The notes under the pieces were generated by a model. It worked only from the letters and a program-made list of their open reading frames with translations. It did no database searches and was not told the origin of the DNA. Positions 44,990 through 53,545 of a stretch of DNA of 64,000 nucleotides are shown here, piece by piece. The stretch is from Pandoraea pneumonica (GTDB taxonomy: Bacteria; Pseudomonadota; Gammaproteobacteria; Burkholderiales; Burkholderiaceae): positions 372,001 to 436,000 of the forward strand of contig NZ_CABPSK010000002.1 of the NCBI RefSeq assembly GCF_902459645.1, in the 5' to 3' direction. The stretch's first letter is position 1; the number at the start of each line of letters is the position of its first letter. The position numbers were made by a program, and so were the translations under genes.

Positions 44990-45883
44990 TCACGCGAATA
45001 GCCGCAACAGCGCAGTGCGCGCGTGGCGGATCAGGTCGGTCTCGTCGGCGCGTCCGGGCAGCAGATGGAATTCAGCGCGCGGCAATGGCGGCAAACCGAG
45101 CGAGGGCGGGCAGACGATCAGGTCGGATGTCAGCGCCGATTCGTTGAGACACGAAATGCCCAGTCCCGCGCCCAGCGCTAACTGCATGCCCGCAACGCCC
45201 GCTGCCGAGTGCGATACGCGATACGGCACCTTGTGACGCTCCAGCACACTGAGCACCAGGCTTTGCAGCGCGCAAGAGGGCGGCAGCGTGACCAGCGGCA
45301 ACGGTTCGCCCAGCGGCTCGGCCAGCGTCGACGACATCGCCCAAACCAAACGCTCACGCCGCACCAGCGTGCCCGGCGTGCGGTAGCCCAGCGCCTTCGC
45401 GCCCTTGCCGACATCCTCGTTCGTCAACCGTAAGGCGAGCCCGACATCGAAATGCTCGCCGGTTAGCGCCGTGCGCTCGATCTGCGCACTCTGCATCGCA
45501 CTCACATGTAAGCGCAGGCGCGGGTACAGACTCGCGAAGCGCTTGAGCACGCGGCCTACATCGTGCGGACGGTAGTAGTCGGTGATGGCAATGCGCAACT
45601 CGCCGTCGAGCAAAACGCCCTGCAAGTCTTCGAACGCGGCTTCGGAGAGCGCCGAGATTTGCCGCGCGTAGGCAATGAGCCGCGTCCCCGCAGGCGTCGG
45701 GCGCATGCCTTTGCGCGAGCGCACCAGCAACGGCTGGCCCGCGCGCTCTTCCAATTTCTTGAGTTGTTCGCTGACCGTCGATTGCGACAGGAAGATCAGC
45801 TCGGCGGCCGCGGAAATGCTGCCTGCATCGTGAATCGCGATGAAAGTGCGTAACTGCGTGAGGTCGAAGGCGCGGGCGTTCAT
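44990..45883 (-). CDS. LysR-family regulator divergent from an MFS transporter
   Basis: The product is 297 aa from the ATG at 45883 (GGGAG five bases upstream). An in-frame extension of 56 codons to 46051 is not family-like. The HTH is FDLTQLRTFIAIHDAGSISAAAELIFLSQSTVSEQLKKLE. The effector domain follows (GELRIAITDYYRPHDVGRVLKRFA). It is divergent from the MFS gene at 46097, the usual arrangement for a LysR regulator and its exporter target. Ligand unknown. Confidence 0.92.
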   Translation of the reverse strand: MNARAFDLTQLRTFIAIHDAGSISAAAELIFLSQSTVSEQLKKLEERAGQPLLVRSRKGMRPTPAGTRLIAYARQISALSEAAFEDLQGVLLDGELRIAITDYYRPHDVGRVLKRFASLYPRLRLHVSAMQSAQIERTALTGEHFDVGLALRLTNEDVGKGAKALGYRTPGTLVRRERLVWAMSSTLAEPLGEPLPLVTLPPSCALQSLVLSVLERHKVPYRVSHSAAGVAGMQLALGAGLGISCLNESALTSDLIVCPPSLGLPPLPRAEFHLLPGRADETDLIRHARTALLRLFA

Positions 45884-46096
45884 GGCGGCTCCCGGGTGGG
45901 CGGTATCGCTTAAGGATCCGGTCGATCCCGCCAATCTCTTCGATCCCCTCGATCTGATAAGGCGCAGGACAGATGATCCGGAAAACACGATATAAGGCAT
46001 CGAATTTTCCCGCTTTTCCGATGGATTGTCTATCCGTACGATGCGTAGCATCCCTCCTCCTCTGCGACGTCCTACGGGCCGCGCACCCTGTCACTC

Positions 46097-47503
46097 ATGA
46101 ACGATCGCCTCTCGTGTACTGCCGTGCCGCCCGGCCCGGCCATCCCGGCCATCCCGCTACCCATTGCCGGAGCCGCGGCGAAAACGCTTCCGCCCGCCGA
46201 TGCGGGACTGCCACGCGGCGGTGCCCGCCCGCTTGGTCGTGAACACCGTTGGAAGGTGCTGGGAGTGGGCGTGGCGGCCAACGCCAGTTTTGCCGCAGCG
46301 ATGGGCGGTATTCCCGCGACGGCCGTGCAGATGCGCAGCGCTTATGCGCTCGCCAACGGCGATCTGGGGCTGGTGCTCGGCATGATCGGGTTGGGCATCG
46401 CGGTGTCTGAGTTGCCTTGGGGCATGCTCACCGACCGATGGGGCGACCGGCGTGTGCTGCTGGTGGGGCTGTTGGTTACGGCGGCGGCGCTGTTTGCGAT
46501 GGGGGTTTGGGTCGTGCCGACACCTCGGTACGTGCCGCCGATGCCGTTGTTGGCCGCGGGCATGCTCGCGATCGGCATTCTGGGCGGGAGTGTGAACGGG
46601 TCTAGCGGGCGTGCCGTCATGCGCTGGTTTCACGACGGCGAGCGCGGGCTGGCGATGAGTGTGCGGCAATGTGCCGTCCCGCTTGGCGGGGGAATCGGCG
46701 CGATGCTCCTGCCGGGGGCGGCGCTGCATTTTGGCTTCAGTGCCGCGTTTTTCGGCCTCGCGGCGGCCTGCGTCGCCGCAACGGTCATGGCGTGGCTGTG
46801 GCTGCTCGAACCGCCGGAAGAAGCGCATGAGGCCCCGCACGCCGCGCAAGTGTCGCCAGCGCAGGCGGGCAATGGCACAACCGCACCGATGACGTATTCG
46901 CCGCTGCGCGACGCGCGGTTGCTGAGTACGGCATTGGGCATGGCCGTACTCGCGATGCCGCAAATCGCCGTGCTGACGTTCGGCACCGTCTTTTTGCATG
47001 ACTTCGCGCACGTGAGCGTCATGACGATCTCGCTCACGCTCGGCGCCGTGCAGACCGGGGCGGCGCTCACGCGCGTCTGGAGCGGACGCTACACCGACCG
47101 CCGCCGCAACCGTCCGCAATATCTGCGCGTGTGCACGGTCATTGTCGGGGTGGTCTTTGCGCTGCTGGCGGCGCTTGTCGCAGCGCTGACGATGCGCGCC
47201 GAATGGCTCGCGCACGGCACGCCGTGGCTCATCGCATTGCTGATCGCGGGCGGCGTGGTGGCATCGGCATGGCACGGCGTAGCGTTCACCGAACTGGCGA
47301 CGCTTGCTGGCGCTTCGCGGGCCGGGACAGCGCTCGGTATCGGCAACACCGGCGTGTTCATGACGATGTTCCTTACACCGCTGTCGATCCCGTTGCTGCT
47401 CTCGCTGGGCGGCTGGGCACTGGTGTGGGCGGGCGGGCTGTTATGCGCGGCGCTCGCATGGCCGCTGTTCGTGTGGTCGCATCGCGGGCGCGTGGCGAAT
47501 TAA
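46097..47503 (+). CDS. MFS transporter
   Basis: The product is 468 aa with 12 membrane segments. The motif A loop GMLTDRWGDRRVLLVGLL lies between segments 2 and 3, and an N-terminal 50-residue Pro/Ala-rich cytosolic stretch precedes segment 1. The pattern GGSVNGSSGRAVMRWFHDGERGLAMSVRQ fits the NarK/CynX-like part of the superfamily, but no substrate can be assigned. It is divergent from the LysR gene at 44990-45883, which probably controls it. Two 11-bp copies of GCAGCACGAAT follow the stop. Confidence 0.88.
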   Translation: MNDRLSCTAVPPGPAIPAIPLPIAGAAAKTLPPADAGLPRGGARPLGREHRWKVLGVGVAANASFAAAMGGIPATAVQMRSAYALANGDLGLVLGMIGLGIAVSELPWGMLTDRWGDRRVLLVGLLVTAAALFAMGVWVVPTPRYVPPMPLLAAGMLAIGILGGSVNGSSGRAVMRWFHDGERGLAMSVRQCAVPLGGGIGAMLLPGAALHFGFSAAFFGLAAACVAATVMAWLWLLEPPEEAHEAPHAAQVSPAQAGNGTTAPMTYSPLRDARLLSTALGMAVLAMPQIAVLTFGTVFLHDFAHVSVMTISLTLGAVQTGAALTRVWSGRYTDRRRNRPQYLRVCTVIVGVVFALLAALVAALTMRAEWLAHGTPWLIALLIAGGVVASAWHGVAFTELATLAGASRAGTALGIGNTGVFMTMFLTPLSIPLLLSLGGWALVWAGGLLCAALAWPLFVWSHRGRVAN

Positions 47504-47632
47504 CGGGAAGGCAGCACGAATGCAGCACGAATGAAACGGGAAATGCTGCGCGAAAGCCGTTCGAAAGCCATACGACAGCCTTACGAAAGCGGCGTGAACG
47601 GCCATAGCCGCCGACCGACGTCCGCCGGCGAA

Positions 47633-48541
47633 TTACGGCAGATGCACGTGCTCGACGAGAAAATCGAGGAATGCGCGCACGCGGGCGGGCAAGTGTCCGC
47701 CCTGCCCGACATACACGGCGTGCACGGGTTCGAGATCGCCCGGGTTGTAGTCTTCGAGCACGGCGACGAGGCGTCCTTCACGCAGATCGGCATCGACGTG
47801 ATAGCGCGAGTGACGCGCGAGTCCCAAGCCTTCTACGGCGAGCCGACGCATGATTTCGCCGTTACTCACCACCATGTTGCCGATCTGCGGATAGTGCGTA
47901 ATGCCGCCAGCACCATCGAGAAACGGCCAGCCCTGCACCTGCCGGTCGAAGTTGAAGGCCATCACGTTGTGATGAATCAGATCGGCGGGTGTGCGCAGTG
48001 CACCGTTACGCGCGAGATAGTCGGGGGACGCCACGACATGCATGCGGCTCTCGCCAAGCTTGCGTGCCACGAGTCGTGAGTCGCGCAGTGGGCCCGCCCG
48101 CACGGCGACATCGGCACGCTGCTCCAGCAAGTCGACAACGGTGTCGGTCAGCGTCAGATCGAGCCGAATCTCAGGGAATTTCGCGAGAAACGCCGGGATG
48201 ACCGGCAACAGATAAAGCGTGCCAATCGGCACGCTCGAATTCACCCGCAGCAGGCCACGCGGCACCGCGCCCGCAGCCGCTTCGCGCTCCGCCGCTTCAA
48301 TGTCGGACAGCACCCGCACCGCGCGCTCGTGGAACGCCGTGCCCTCCGGGGTGAGTTGCAGGCGGCGCGTCGACCGGTTGAAGAGCCGAGCGCCTAGCCG
48401 CGCTTCCAGGCGCGCCACCAGCTTGCTCACCGCCGACGGCGTCATATGCAGCGCCCGAGCGGCGGCGGAGAACCCGCCAAGTTCTACGACGCGCGCAAAA
48501 ACTTCCATATCGCCCGAGCGATTGACGTCTTGTCGTCCCAT
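47633..48541 (-). CDS. LysR-family regulator (AaeR/PtxR-like group)
   Basis: The product is 302 aa. The HTH is MEVFARVVELGGFSAAARALHMTPSAVSKLVARLE, close to the CrgA-type branch. The effector domain contains GLLRVNSSVPIGTLYLLPVIPAFL and VVASPDYLARNG. It is divergent from the MFS gene at 48732 (190 bp between) and is likely its regulator. Inducer unknown. Confidence 0.92.
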   Translation of the reverse strand: MGRQDVNRSGDMEVFARVVELGGFSAAARALHMTPSAVSKLVARLEARLGARLFNRSTRRLQLTPEGTAFHERAVRVLSDIEAAEREAAAGAVPRGLLRVNSSVPIGTLYLLPVIPAFLAKFPEIRLDLTLTDTVVDLLEQRADVAVRAGPLRDSRLVARKLGESRMHVVASPDYLARNGALRTPADLIHHNVMAFNFDRQVQGWPFLDGAGGITHYPQIGNMVVSNGEIMRRLAVEGLGLARHSRYHVDADLREGRLVAVLEDYNPGDLEPVHAVYVGQGGHLPARVRAFLDFLVEHVHLP

Positions 48542-48731
48542 GGGGAGTGCCTCTCATGCCCGCTGCGCGGCGGTTTGCGACGTATTGTGACTTGATGTCA
48601 CAAATGATTTTCCTTCGCGCAGTCTATTTCATCAATGCGAGGGCGTCTATATTCCGTGGCACTGGCTGGCGTTGCGATTCACCAACGTGCGGCCCTTTCC
48701 ACGATTCGCAAAATTCAGACAGGAGTTTCTC

Positions 48732-49922
48732 GTGCCCATCGCCCTTTACGCCCTCACGGCCGGTGCCTTCGGCATTGGCGTGACGGAGTTCGTCATCATG
48801 GGGCTGCTGCTCAACGTCGGTGCCGATTTCGGCGTCTCGATTGCGGCCGCAGGCCTGCTTATTTCCGGTTATGCGCTGGGTGTCGTCGTTGGCGCCCCGC
48901 TCATGACCACCGCCACGGCCCGCTGGCCGCGCAAGACCGTGCTGCTGGTGCTCATGGCCATTTTCACCATCGGCAATGCGGCCTGTGCGGTGGCACCTAG
49001 CTACACGGCGTTGATGGCCGCGCGGGTGCTGACGTCGTTCGCGCACGGCACGTTCTTCGGCGTGGGCTCGGTGGTCGCGACCGGCCTCGTGTCGCGTGAG
49101 CGCCGCGCCTCGGCCATTGCCGTGATGTTCACGGGCCTGACGGTAGCCAACATTCTCGGCGTGCCGTTCGGCACTTGGCTTGGCCAAAGCTATGGCTGGC
49201 GTGCGAGCTTCTGGGCAGTGACCGTCATTGGCGCACTTGCGTTCGTGGTCATCGCGCTGTTCGTGCCGAAGATCGCTGCGCCGAAGGACGCTGGCGACTG
49301 GCGCGCCGACTTGCGTGCGCTGGCCCGTCGCCCGGTGCTGCTGGGTCTGCTTACGACGGTGCTCGGCTGGGTGGGCGTGTTCGGTGTGTTCACATACATC
49401 GCGCCGTTGCTCACGGAAGTGACCGGCTTTGCCGAGAAGGCGGTGTCGCCGATCCTGCTGATCTTCGGCGGCGGTCTCGTGGTGGGCAATCTGTTGGGCG
49501 GCAAGCTGGCGGATCGCCGCGTGGTGCCGACCGTGCTCGGTAGCTTGTTGGCACTCTCGATCGTGCTGGGGCTGATGACCTTCGCCTTGCACTCGCAGTG
49601 GCTGTCCATCGTGTTCGTTGCGCTGCTTGGCGCCACGGCGTTTGCCACGGTCGCACCGTTGCAACTTTGGGTGATGGAAAAGGCGTCGGGGGCCGGTGAG
49701 AGCCTGGCGTCGAGCTTCAACATTGCCGCGTTCAATCTCGGCAACGCCATCGGCGCATGGCTCGGCGGGTTCGTCATCAATCACGGCGGCCTGACGGCGG
49801 TGCCTTGGGTCGCTGCGTTGGTGCCGCTGGCTGGGGTGGGTGTGGCGCTGTTGAGCTTGCGTTTGGATCGCCGCGACGCGAACGCGCAACTCGCGCCTAA
49901 CTGCGAAACTCCGGCGATGTAA
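48732..49922 (+). CDS. MFS transporter, DHA1 family (AraJ-like)
   Basis: The product is 396 aa from a GTG start at 48732, supported by AGGAG six bases before it and by the family-like beginning PIALYALTAGAFGIGVTEFVIMGLL. An upstream ATG at 48672 has no ribosome site. There are 12 membrane segments. TTATARWPRKTVLLVLM is the motif-A region, and GLVSRERRASAIAVMFTGLTVANILGVPFGTWLG is typical of sugar/drug exporters of the AraJ group. It is controlled in all likelihood by the divergent LysR gene. A terminator follows 44 bp downstream. Confidence 0.92.
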   Translation: MPIALYALTAGAFGIGVTEFVIMGLLLNVGADFGVSIAAAGLLISGYALGVVVGAPLMTTATARWPRKTVLLVLMAIFTIGNAACAVAPSYTALMAARVLTSFAHGTFFGVGSVVATGLVSRERRASAIAVMFTGLTVANILGVPFGTWLGQSYGWRASFWAVTVIGALAFVVIALFVPKIAAPKDAGDWRADLRALARRPVLLGLLTTVLGWVGVFGVFTYIAPLLTEVTGFAEKAVSPILLIFGGGLVVGNLLGGKLADRRVVPTVLGSLLALSIVLGLMTFALHSQWLSIVFVALLGATAFATVAPLQLWVMEKASGAGESLASSFNIAAFNLGNAIGAWLGGFVINHGGLTAVPWVAALVPLAGVGVALLSLRLDRRDANAQLAPNCETPAM

Positions 49923-49966
49923 GCATTGAAACGTGCCGTCGCGCGCGATGGCATGACAACGAAACC

Positions 49967-50002
49967 GGGGCGGATGGGTTCACACCCTCCGCCCCGTTTT
50001 TC
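49967..50002 (+). terminator. Terminator after the AraJ-like MFS gene
   Basis: CGGGGCGGA and TCCGCCCCG arms flank a 13-nt loop and are followed by TTTTT. Confidence 0.85.
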
Positions 50003-50024
50003 ATTCCGCGCTTTAGAGATGACG

Positions 50025-50876
50025 TCAGGCGAGCACGCCGATGATGACGCTGGTGGCGGCAAACGCCGCGGTCGCGCCCGTGCCTTCGGCCAGCCCGCGC
50101 TTGACCAACGTGTCGTGCGGCATCACGGCGGCCAGACGGCCGCCGCCGGGCATCGCGAGAATGACTTCCGCTTGGCCTGCATCGTTGGTCACCGCGACCA
50201 CGGTGCCCGCCAGCCGGTTGGCCGTCGGCAGACCGGCGAGGTCTGCTCCGCGGGCAATGTCGATCCATGGCGCTTTGATCAGTGCGAAGGCGTCACCGCC
50301 CACGGCGAGTCCAAGCGTCTGCGTGCTGTGGTGCGTGAGCGATGCGGTGATGGCTTCGCCGCCCGGCAACGTGAGCGTCACTTCGTCGTTCACGCCGCAA
50401 TGGCGAATTGCCGTGATGGTGCCGTGCAACTGATTGCGCGCGCTCGTCTGCAAGCCGAGACGCGCAATGACTTGCCACTGCTCGTCGAAGTGTTCGAGGT
50501 CGTTGGCCACACGGGCGAGAAATTGTTGCTGCGCCGCTTCCACCGCGCGAAACGCGGCCACCAGGCGAGCGCCGCGCGCGGTCAGCGTGGTGCCGCCGCC
50601 GCCACGTCCGCCGGTACTGCGGGCGACGAGGGGTTCTCCCGCCAACTGATTCATCGCGTCGACGGCATCCCATGCCGCCTTGTAGCTCATGCCTGCCGCT
50701 TTCGCGGCTGCCGTGATCGACCCCTGCGTGGCGATGTGTTCGAGCAGCGCGATGCGCGCCTGACCGCCTAGCGAAGAATTGCCGCGATGCAGCCAAAGCG
50801 AACCGCTCACTTGCAGCGAATCTTTTGTTTCGTTGCGCAAAACATCACCCGGCGTTGAAGAAGGTTCGGAAACCAT
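50025..50876 (-). CDS. modE: ModE-type molybdate-responsive regulator with two TOBE domains
   Basis: The product is 283 aa. The N-terminal winged helix is LGGQARIALLEHIATQGSITAAAKAAGMSYKAAWDAVDAMNQ, with the wing STGGRGGGGTTLTARGARLV typical of ModE. Two TOBE (molybdate-binding) domains follow at about 140-205 (NQLHGTITAIRHCGVNDEVTL) and 212-280 (NRLAGTVVAVTNDAGQAEVIL). No molybdate transporter or cofactor gene is adjacent in this window, so its targets are elsewhere. The start at 50876 is a choice; an ATG at 50912 is also possible, and neither has a clear ribosome site. Confidence 0.9.
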   Translation of the reverse strand: MVSEPSSTPGDVLRNETKDSLQVSGSLWLHRGNSSLGGQARIALLEHIATQGSITAAAKAAGMSYKAAWDAVDAMNQLAGEPLVARSTGGRGGGGTTLTARGARLVAAFRAVEAAQQQFLARVANDLEHFDEQWQVIARLGLQTSARNQLHGTITAIRHCGVNDEVTLTLPGGEAITASLTHHSTQTLGLAVGGDAFALIKAPWIDIARGADLAGLPTANRLAGTVVAVTNDAGQAEVILAMPGGGRLAAVMPHDTLVKRGLAEGTGATAAFAATSVIIGVLA

Positions 50877-51169
50877 AATAATTTTTTCGATCAAACCCAG
50901 AGGTGGCCGCATTGTAGTGGGCTGCGGGAACTGTCAGAAACAATAGCCGAAAGCCCGAGTGTTGCGGCGCACCAACGGAGGTCGCTTCGGAGATCTGATT
51001 GGGGGACGAATGGGGGACGTTTCTCATCTACATTGAATTTGCCGCATGCCCCCCCAATGCCGGTCGAGCCCGCCAGATCATGCTTTCGTGACCCTGACGA
51101 GGTGCGCCCGGGAATGCGACGTTTACCGAAGTGCCCACTCACCTGACACAACAGAAACGGGGTGAAATG

Positions 51170-51403
51170 ATGCGCGTCAGGAATATCAAGGAAACGGTTG
51201 ACGGGGCTCGATACTATCGTCTGGTTCGCACACTGCCCAACGGTAAGCGACATCAGATGCAAATCTCTTTCTCCGCGGGTGAAATGCGCTTCAGGCGTTT
51301 CGTTGCACAGCGACTCTGGTTGCTGCGCGCCGAGATGCGAGACAGTACACGTGCGGCGGCAACCCCCGCCCCACGCAGCAATATGCCTCAGTTGGTGTTT
51401 TAA
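51170..51403 (+). CDS. Small basic hypothetical protein
   Basis: The product is 77 aa from the ATG at 51170 (an ATG at 51167 is adjacent), with GGGGTGA just upstream. It is a basic protein with a beta-like first half (MRVRNIKETVDGARYYRLVR, NGKRHQMQISFSAGEMRFRRFV) and a helical then Ala/Pro-rich end. I know no family. Its status as a real gene is supported by a good terminator 27 bp downstream. Base composition is somewhat lower in GC than its neighbours. A longer open frame on the opposite strand (50891-51445) looks like noise. Confidence 0.55.
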   Translation: MRVRNIKETVDGARYYRLVRTLPNGKRHQMQISFSAGEMRFRRFVAQRLWLLRAEMRDSTRAAATPAPRSNMPQLVF

Positions 51404-51429
51404 CGAAGCCATACCGCAGTCGAATACTC

Positions 51430-51466
51430 CGCCGGGCCGGTTCATTCCGCCCCGGCGTTTTCGTTT
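51430..51466 (+). terminator. Terminator after the small basic protein gene
   Basis: CGCCGGG and CCCGGCG arms flank a 14-nt loop and are followed by TTTTCGTTT. Confidence 0.75.
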
Positions 51467-51547
51467 GCCGGCACGTGAGCGTCAAAACCCGGGGCCGAAT
51501 ATTAGTTGGTTGTCCTTGCGATATCACCGAACCAACCGGACGGTCGG

Positions 51548-53149
51548 TCAACCGGCCTTGCGCGGCGCCGGCGCGGTGTTGCGGCGCGTCGACTTGACGG
51601 CCGTGAGGCCGGTGCCGGCGTGGGCAATCGCAAATTGCACCAGTTCGTCGAACGAAATCGGGCGGGCGAACAAATACCCTTGCGCATACGTGACGTCGCG
51701 CTCGCGCAGGTAATCGGCTTGCATCTCGTTTTCGACGCCTTCCGCGACGATCGTCATCTGCAAGTTGTTGGCAAGCTGGATGATCGAGTCGCAGATGTTG
51801 CGCGTGACGACATCATCCTCGGTCACCGGCAGAAATTCCTTGTCGATCTTCAGATAGTTGAAGTCGTAGCGCTTGAGGTAGCCGATCGAATTGTTCTCGG
51901 CCCCGAAGTCGTCGAGCGCCGTCTCGATGCCGCGCCGTTGCAGCTCCGACATGACGTGGCGGGCGGCAGCGGTGTCGCGAATCACATAACGCTCGGTAAT
52001 CTCAGCCACCAGCGGATAGGTATCGTTGAGCGAGCCGTATAGCCGCTCGATGTCCTGCACGATCGTGGTGTCGCGCAAGTGCCGCTCCGCCAGATTGATG
52101 CCCATGTGAAAGCCCGGCGGCAGGGCGCCCATCGACATGTCGTTGCGAATCTGCCGCAGCACGGCGCGCGTGAGTTCGACGATCAGACCGTTGCTCTCGG
52201 CGATCGGAATGAACGCGTCGGGGCGCACCAGACCGGCGAGCGGATGATGCCAGCGCAACAGCGCTTCGGCCCCCGCACAGCGGCCGCTGGCCAACTCCAT
52301 GACCGGTTGGTAATACACCTTGAATTCGTCGCGCTTGATACCACGGGCGATCTGGCGGCGCATGAACTGCGATGGCCCGAGGTGGCGGAACGTCATCACC
52401 CCGAGCAGGAATGCGATGACGCCGCCGAACGACAAGAAGATGGGGGCTTGATTGGCCGCTAGTTCGCGCATAAGCGTGGGGCTGCCAGCGAGCGATGTGG
52501 CGAAATGCTCCGACGCCAACGTGACTTGCGCGCCTCGGGTGGCGACGCTTGATGACTGAAGCGTCGGCCCTTCTGAGGTGAGTGACATCTTGCCCACACT
52601 CATTGCCGTCCACGCGAGGTCGTTGTTCTTCACGCTATGGAGCGTCTCAGTCAGATAGACGCCGTCGACATAGCCGAGCACGCCATCGGTGGCCGATGTC
52701 GGCACGTAGAGCGCCAACGCGGGGGCTTCGCGGGCATAGGGCGAGCCGGGCACCAGCAGCGTGCGCGACCCGGTCAGCATCGGGACGACTTCGGCCGGCA
52801 TGGCCATGTCGATACCTTCGGTCGAACGCGCAACCGACGAGCAATAAAGCTGACCGCGGGAGACGAGCCAGATGGAGCGGAAGTAGGGGCTGAGGGTGCC
52901 GGTCGCCTGAAGCTGGCTGCCGACTTCGCTGCACGGGCGGCCTACCCACGGCGTGACGCCTTGAAGCGTTTTCTCAGCTTGGAGGACGATGCGCTCGAGT
53001 GCGTCGCGCTGACGCACGGCTTCGTCTTGAAGAATCGACTGCGACATGTGATAGATGCGCAGCCAGCCTACGAAGAGGACGACAACAAACGTGACCGCCA
53101 CGACAACCCCGGTCACCAGCCACTGCACGACTCTCGAATGTTGAATCAT
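51548..53149 (-). CDS. CSS-motif EAL-domain c-di-GMP phosphodiesterase
   Basis: The product is 533 aa from the ATG at 53149. The first membrane segment is at about 10-30. The periplasmic part carries the CSS motif (YCSS, 102-105) and a second Cys in RPCSEVG (73), and a second membrane segment lies at about 240-260. The EAL domain is at about 275-515. Catalytic residues are intact: AEALLRW, GINLAERHL, EITERY, ALDDFG, LKIDKEF, VAEGVE and YAQGYLF. CSS-EAL enzymes hydrolyse c-di-GMP and are controlled by periplasmic disulfide formation. It is divergent from an exporter gene. The Wsp surface-sensing operon lies 6 kb away, so opposing c-di-GMP functions are close on the chromosome. Confidence 0.93.
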   Translation of the reverse strand: MIQHSRVVQWLVTGVVVAVTFVVVLFVGWLRIYHMSQSILQDEAVRQRDALERIVLQAEKTLQGVTPWVGRPCSEVGSQLQATGTLSPYFRSIWLVSRGQLYCSSVARSTEGIDMAMPAEVVPMLTGSRTLLVPGSPYAREAPALALYVPTSATDGVLGYVDGVYLTETLHSVKNNDLAWTAMSVGKMSLTSEGPTLQSSSVATRGAQVTLASEHFATSLAGSPTLMRELAANQAPIFLSFGGVIAFLLGVMTFRHLGPSQFMRRQIARGIKRDEFKVYYQPVMELASGRCAGAEALLRWHHPLAGLVRPDAFIPIAESNGLIVELTRAVLRQIRNDMSMGALPPGFHMGINLAERHLRDTTIVQDIERLYGSLNDTYPLVAEITERYVIRDTAAARHVMSELQRRGIETALDDFGAENNSIGYLKRYDFNYLKIDKEFLPVTEDDVVTRNICDSIIQLANNLQMTIVAEGVENEMQADYLRERDVTYAQGYLFARPISFDELVQFAIAHAGTGLTAVKSTRRNTAPAPRKAG

Positions 53150-53545
53150 GGTTTGCTGCCAACCCGGAAATAAGTGGGGCCCTTGTGTGCTGTTTGTGTT
53201 GCAGGGCACAACCCGTCAATCGACTCTACACGAAACACTTGTGGCCTCCAACGCCCGATAAACCCGCACGACAAAACCCTTAGGTGTGTCGCAAACGCGT
53301 CATTTCGGCACTGGAATGACGCGATTCCGACGGCGTCGGGGCCAAACCGAGTGACCCAATTCGGGGCACGGTCATGGCGGATTCGCGACAAAAGTTGGCG
53401 TAACGACGATTTACGCATGCTCTACACTTCACTCATTAAATTTCTGACGAAAATTGAGAAATATCCCAACTTTCATGCATATCTGCGCGAAAGTCGTCGA
53501 AATAAGACCGTTTTCCTAAGCTACAAACGTCAATCCGTTCCTCCC
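53150..53545. other. Divergent intergenic region between EAL gene and fsr-type gene
   Basis: 396 bp with no supported gene. It is open in the exporter's frame back to 53174 but has no family-like sequence there. It holds a perfect inverted repeat at 53296-53323 and an AT-rich stretch at 53430-53520 that probably includes the exporter promoter. Confidence 0.5.
53296..53323. promoter_or_regulatory. Inverted repeat CGCGTCATT-N10-AATGACGCG
   Basis: Perfect 9-bp arms lie midway between the divergent EAL and exporter genes, with no T-run. It is a candidate operator or leader hairpin. The partner is unknown. Confidence 0.45.

Noticed and set aside
48672-48731. Upstream ATG of the AraJ-like MFS gene
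   Set aside because: It has no ribosome site and adds 20 non-family residues. The GTG at 48732 has AGGAG at ideal spacing.
50891-51445. 184-codon open frame on the - strand between modE and the EAL gene
   Set aside because: It has no ribosome site and a Cys/His/Ser-rich non-protein-like sequence. The opposite-strand 77-codon gene has better start and terminator signals.
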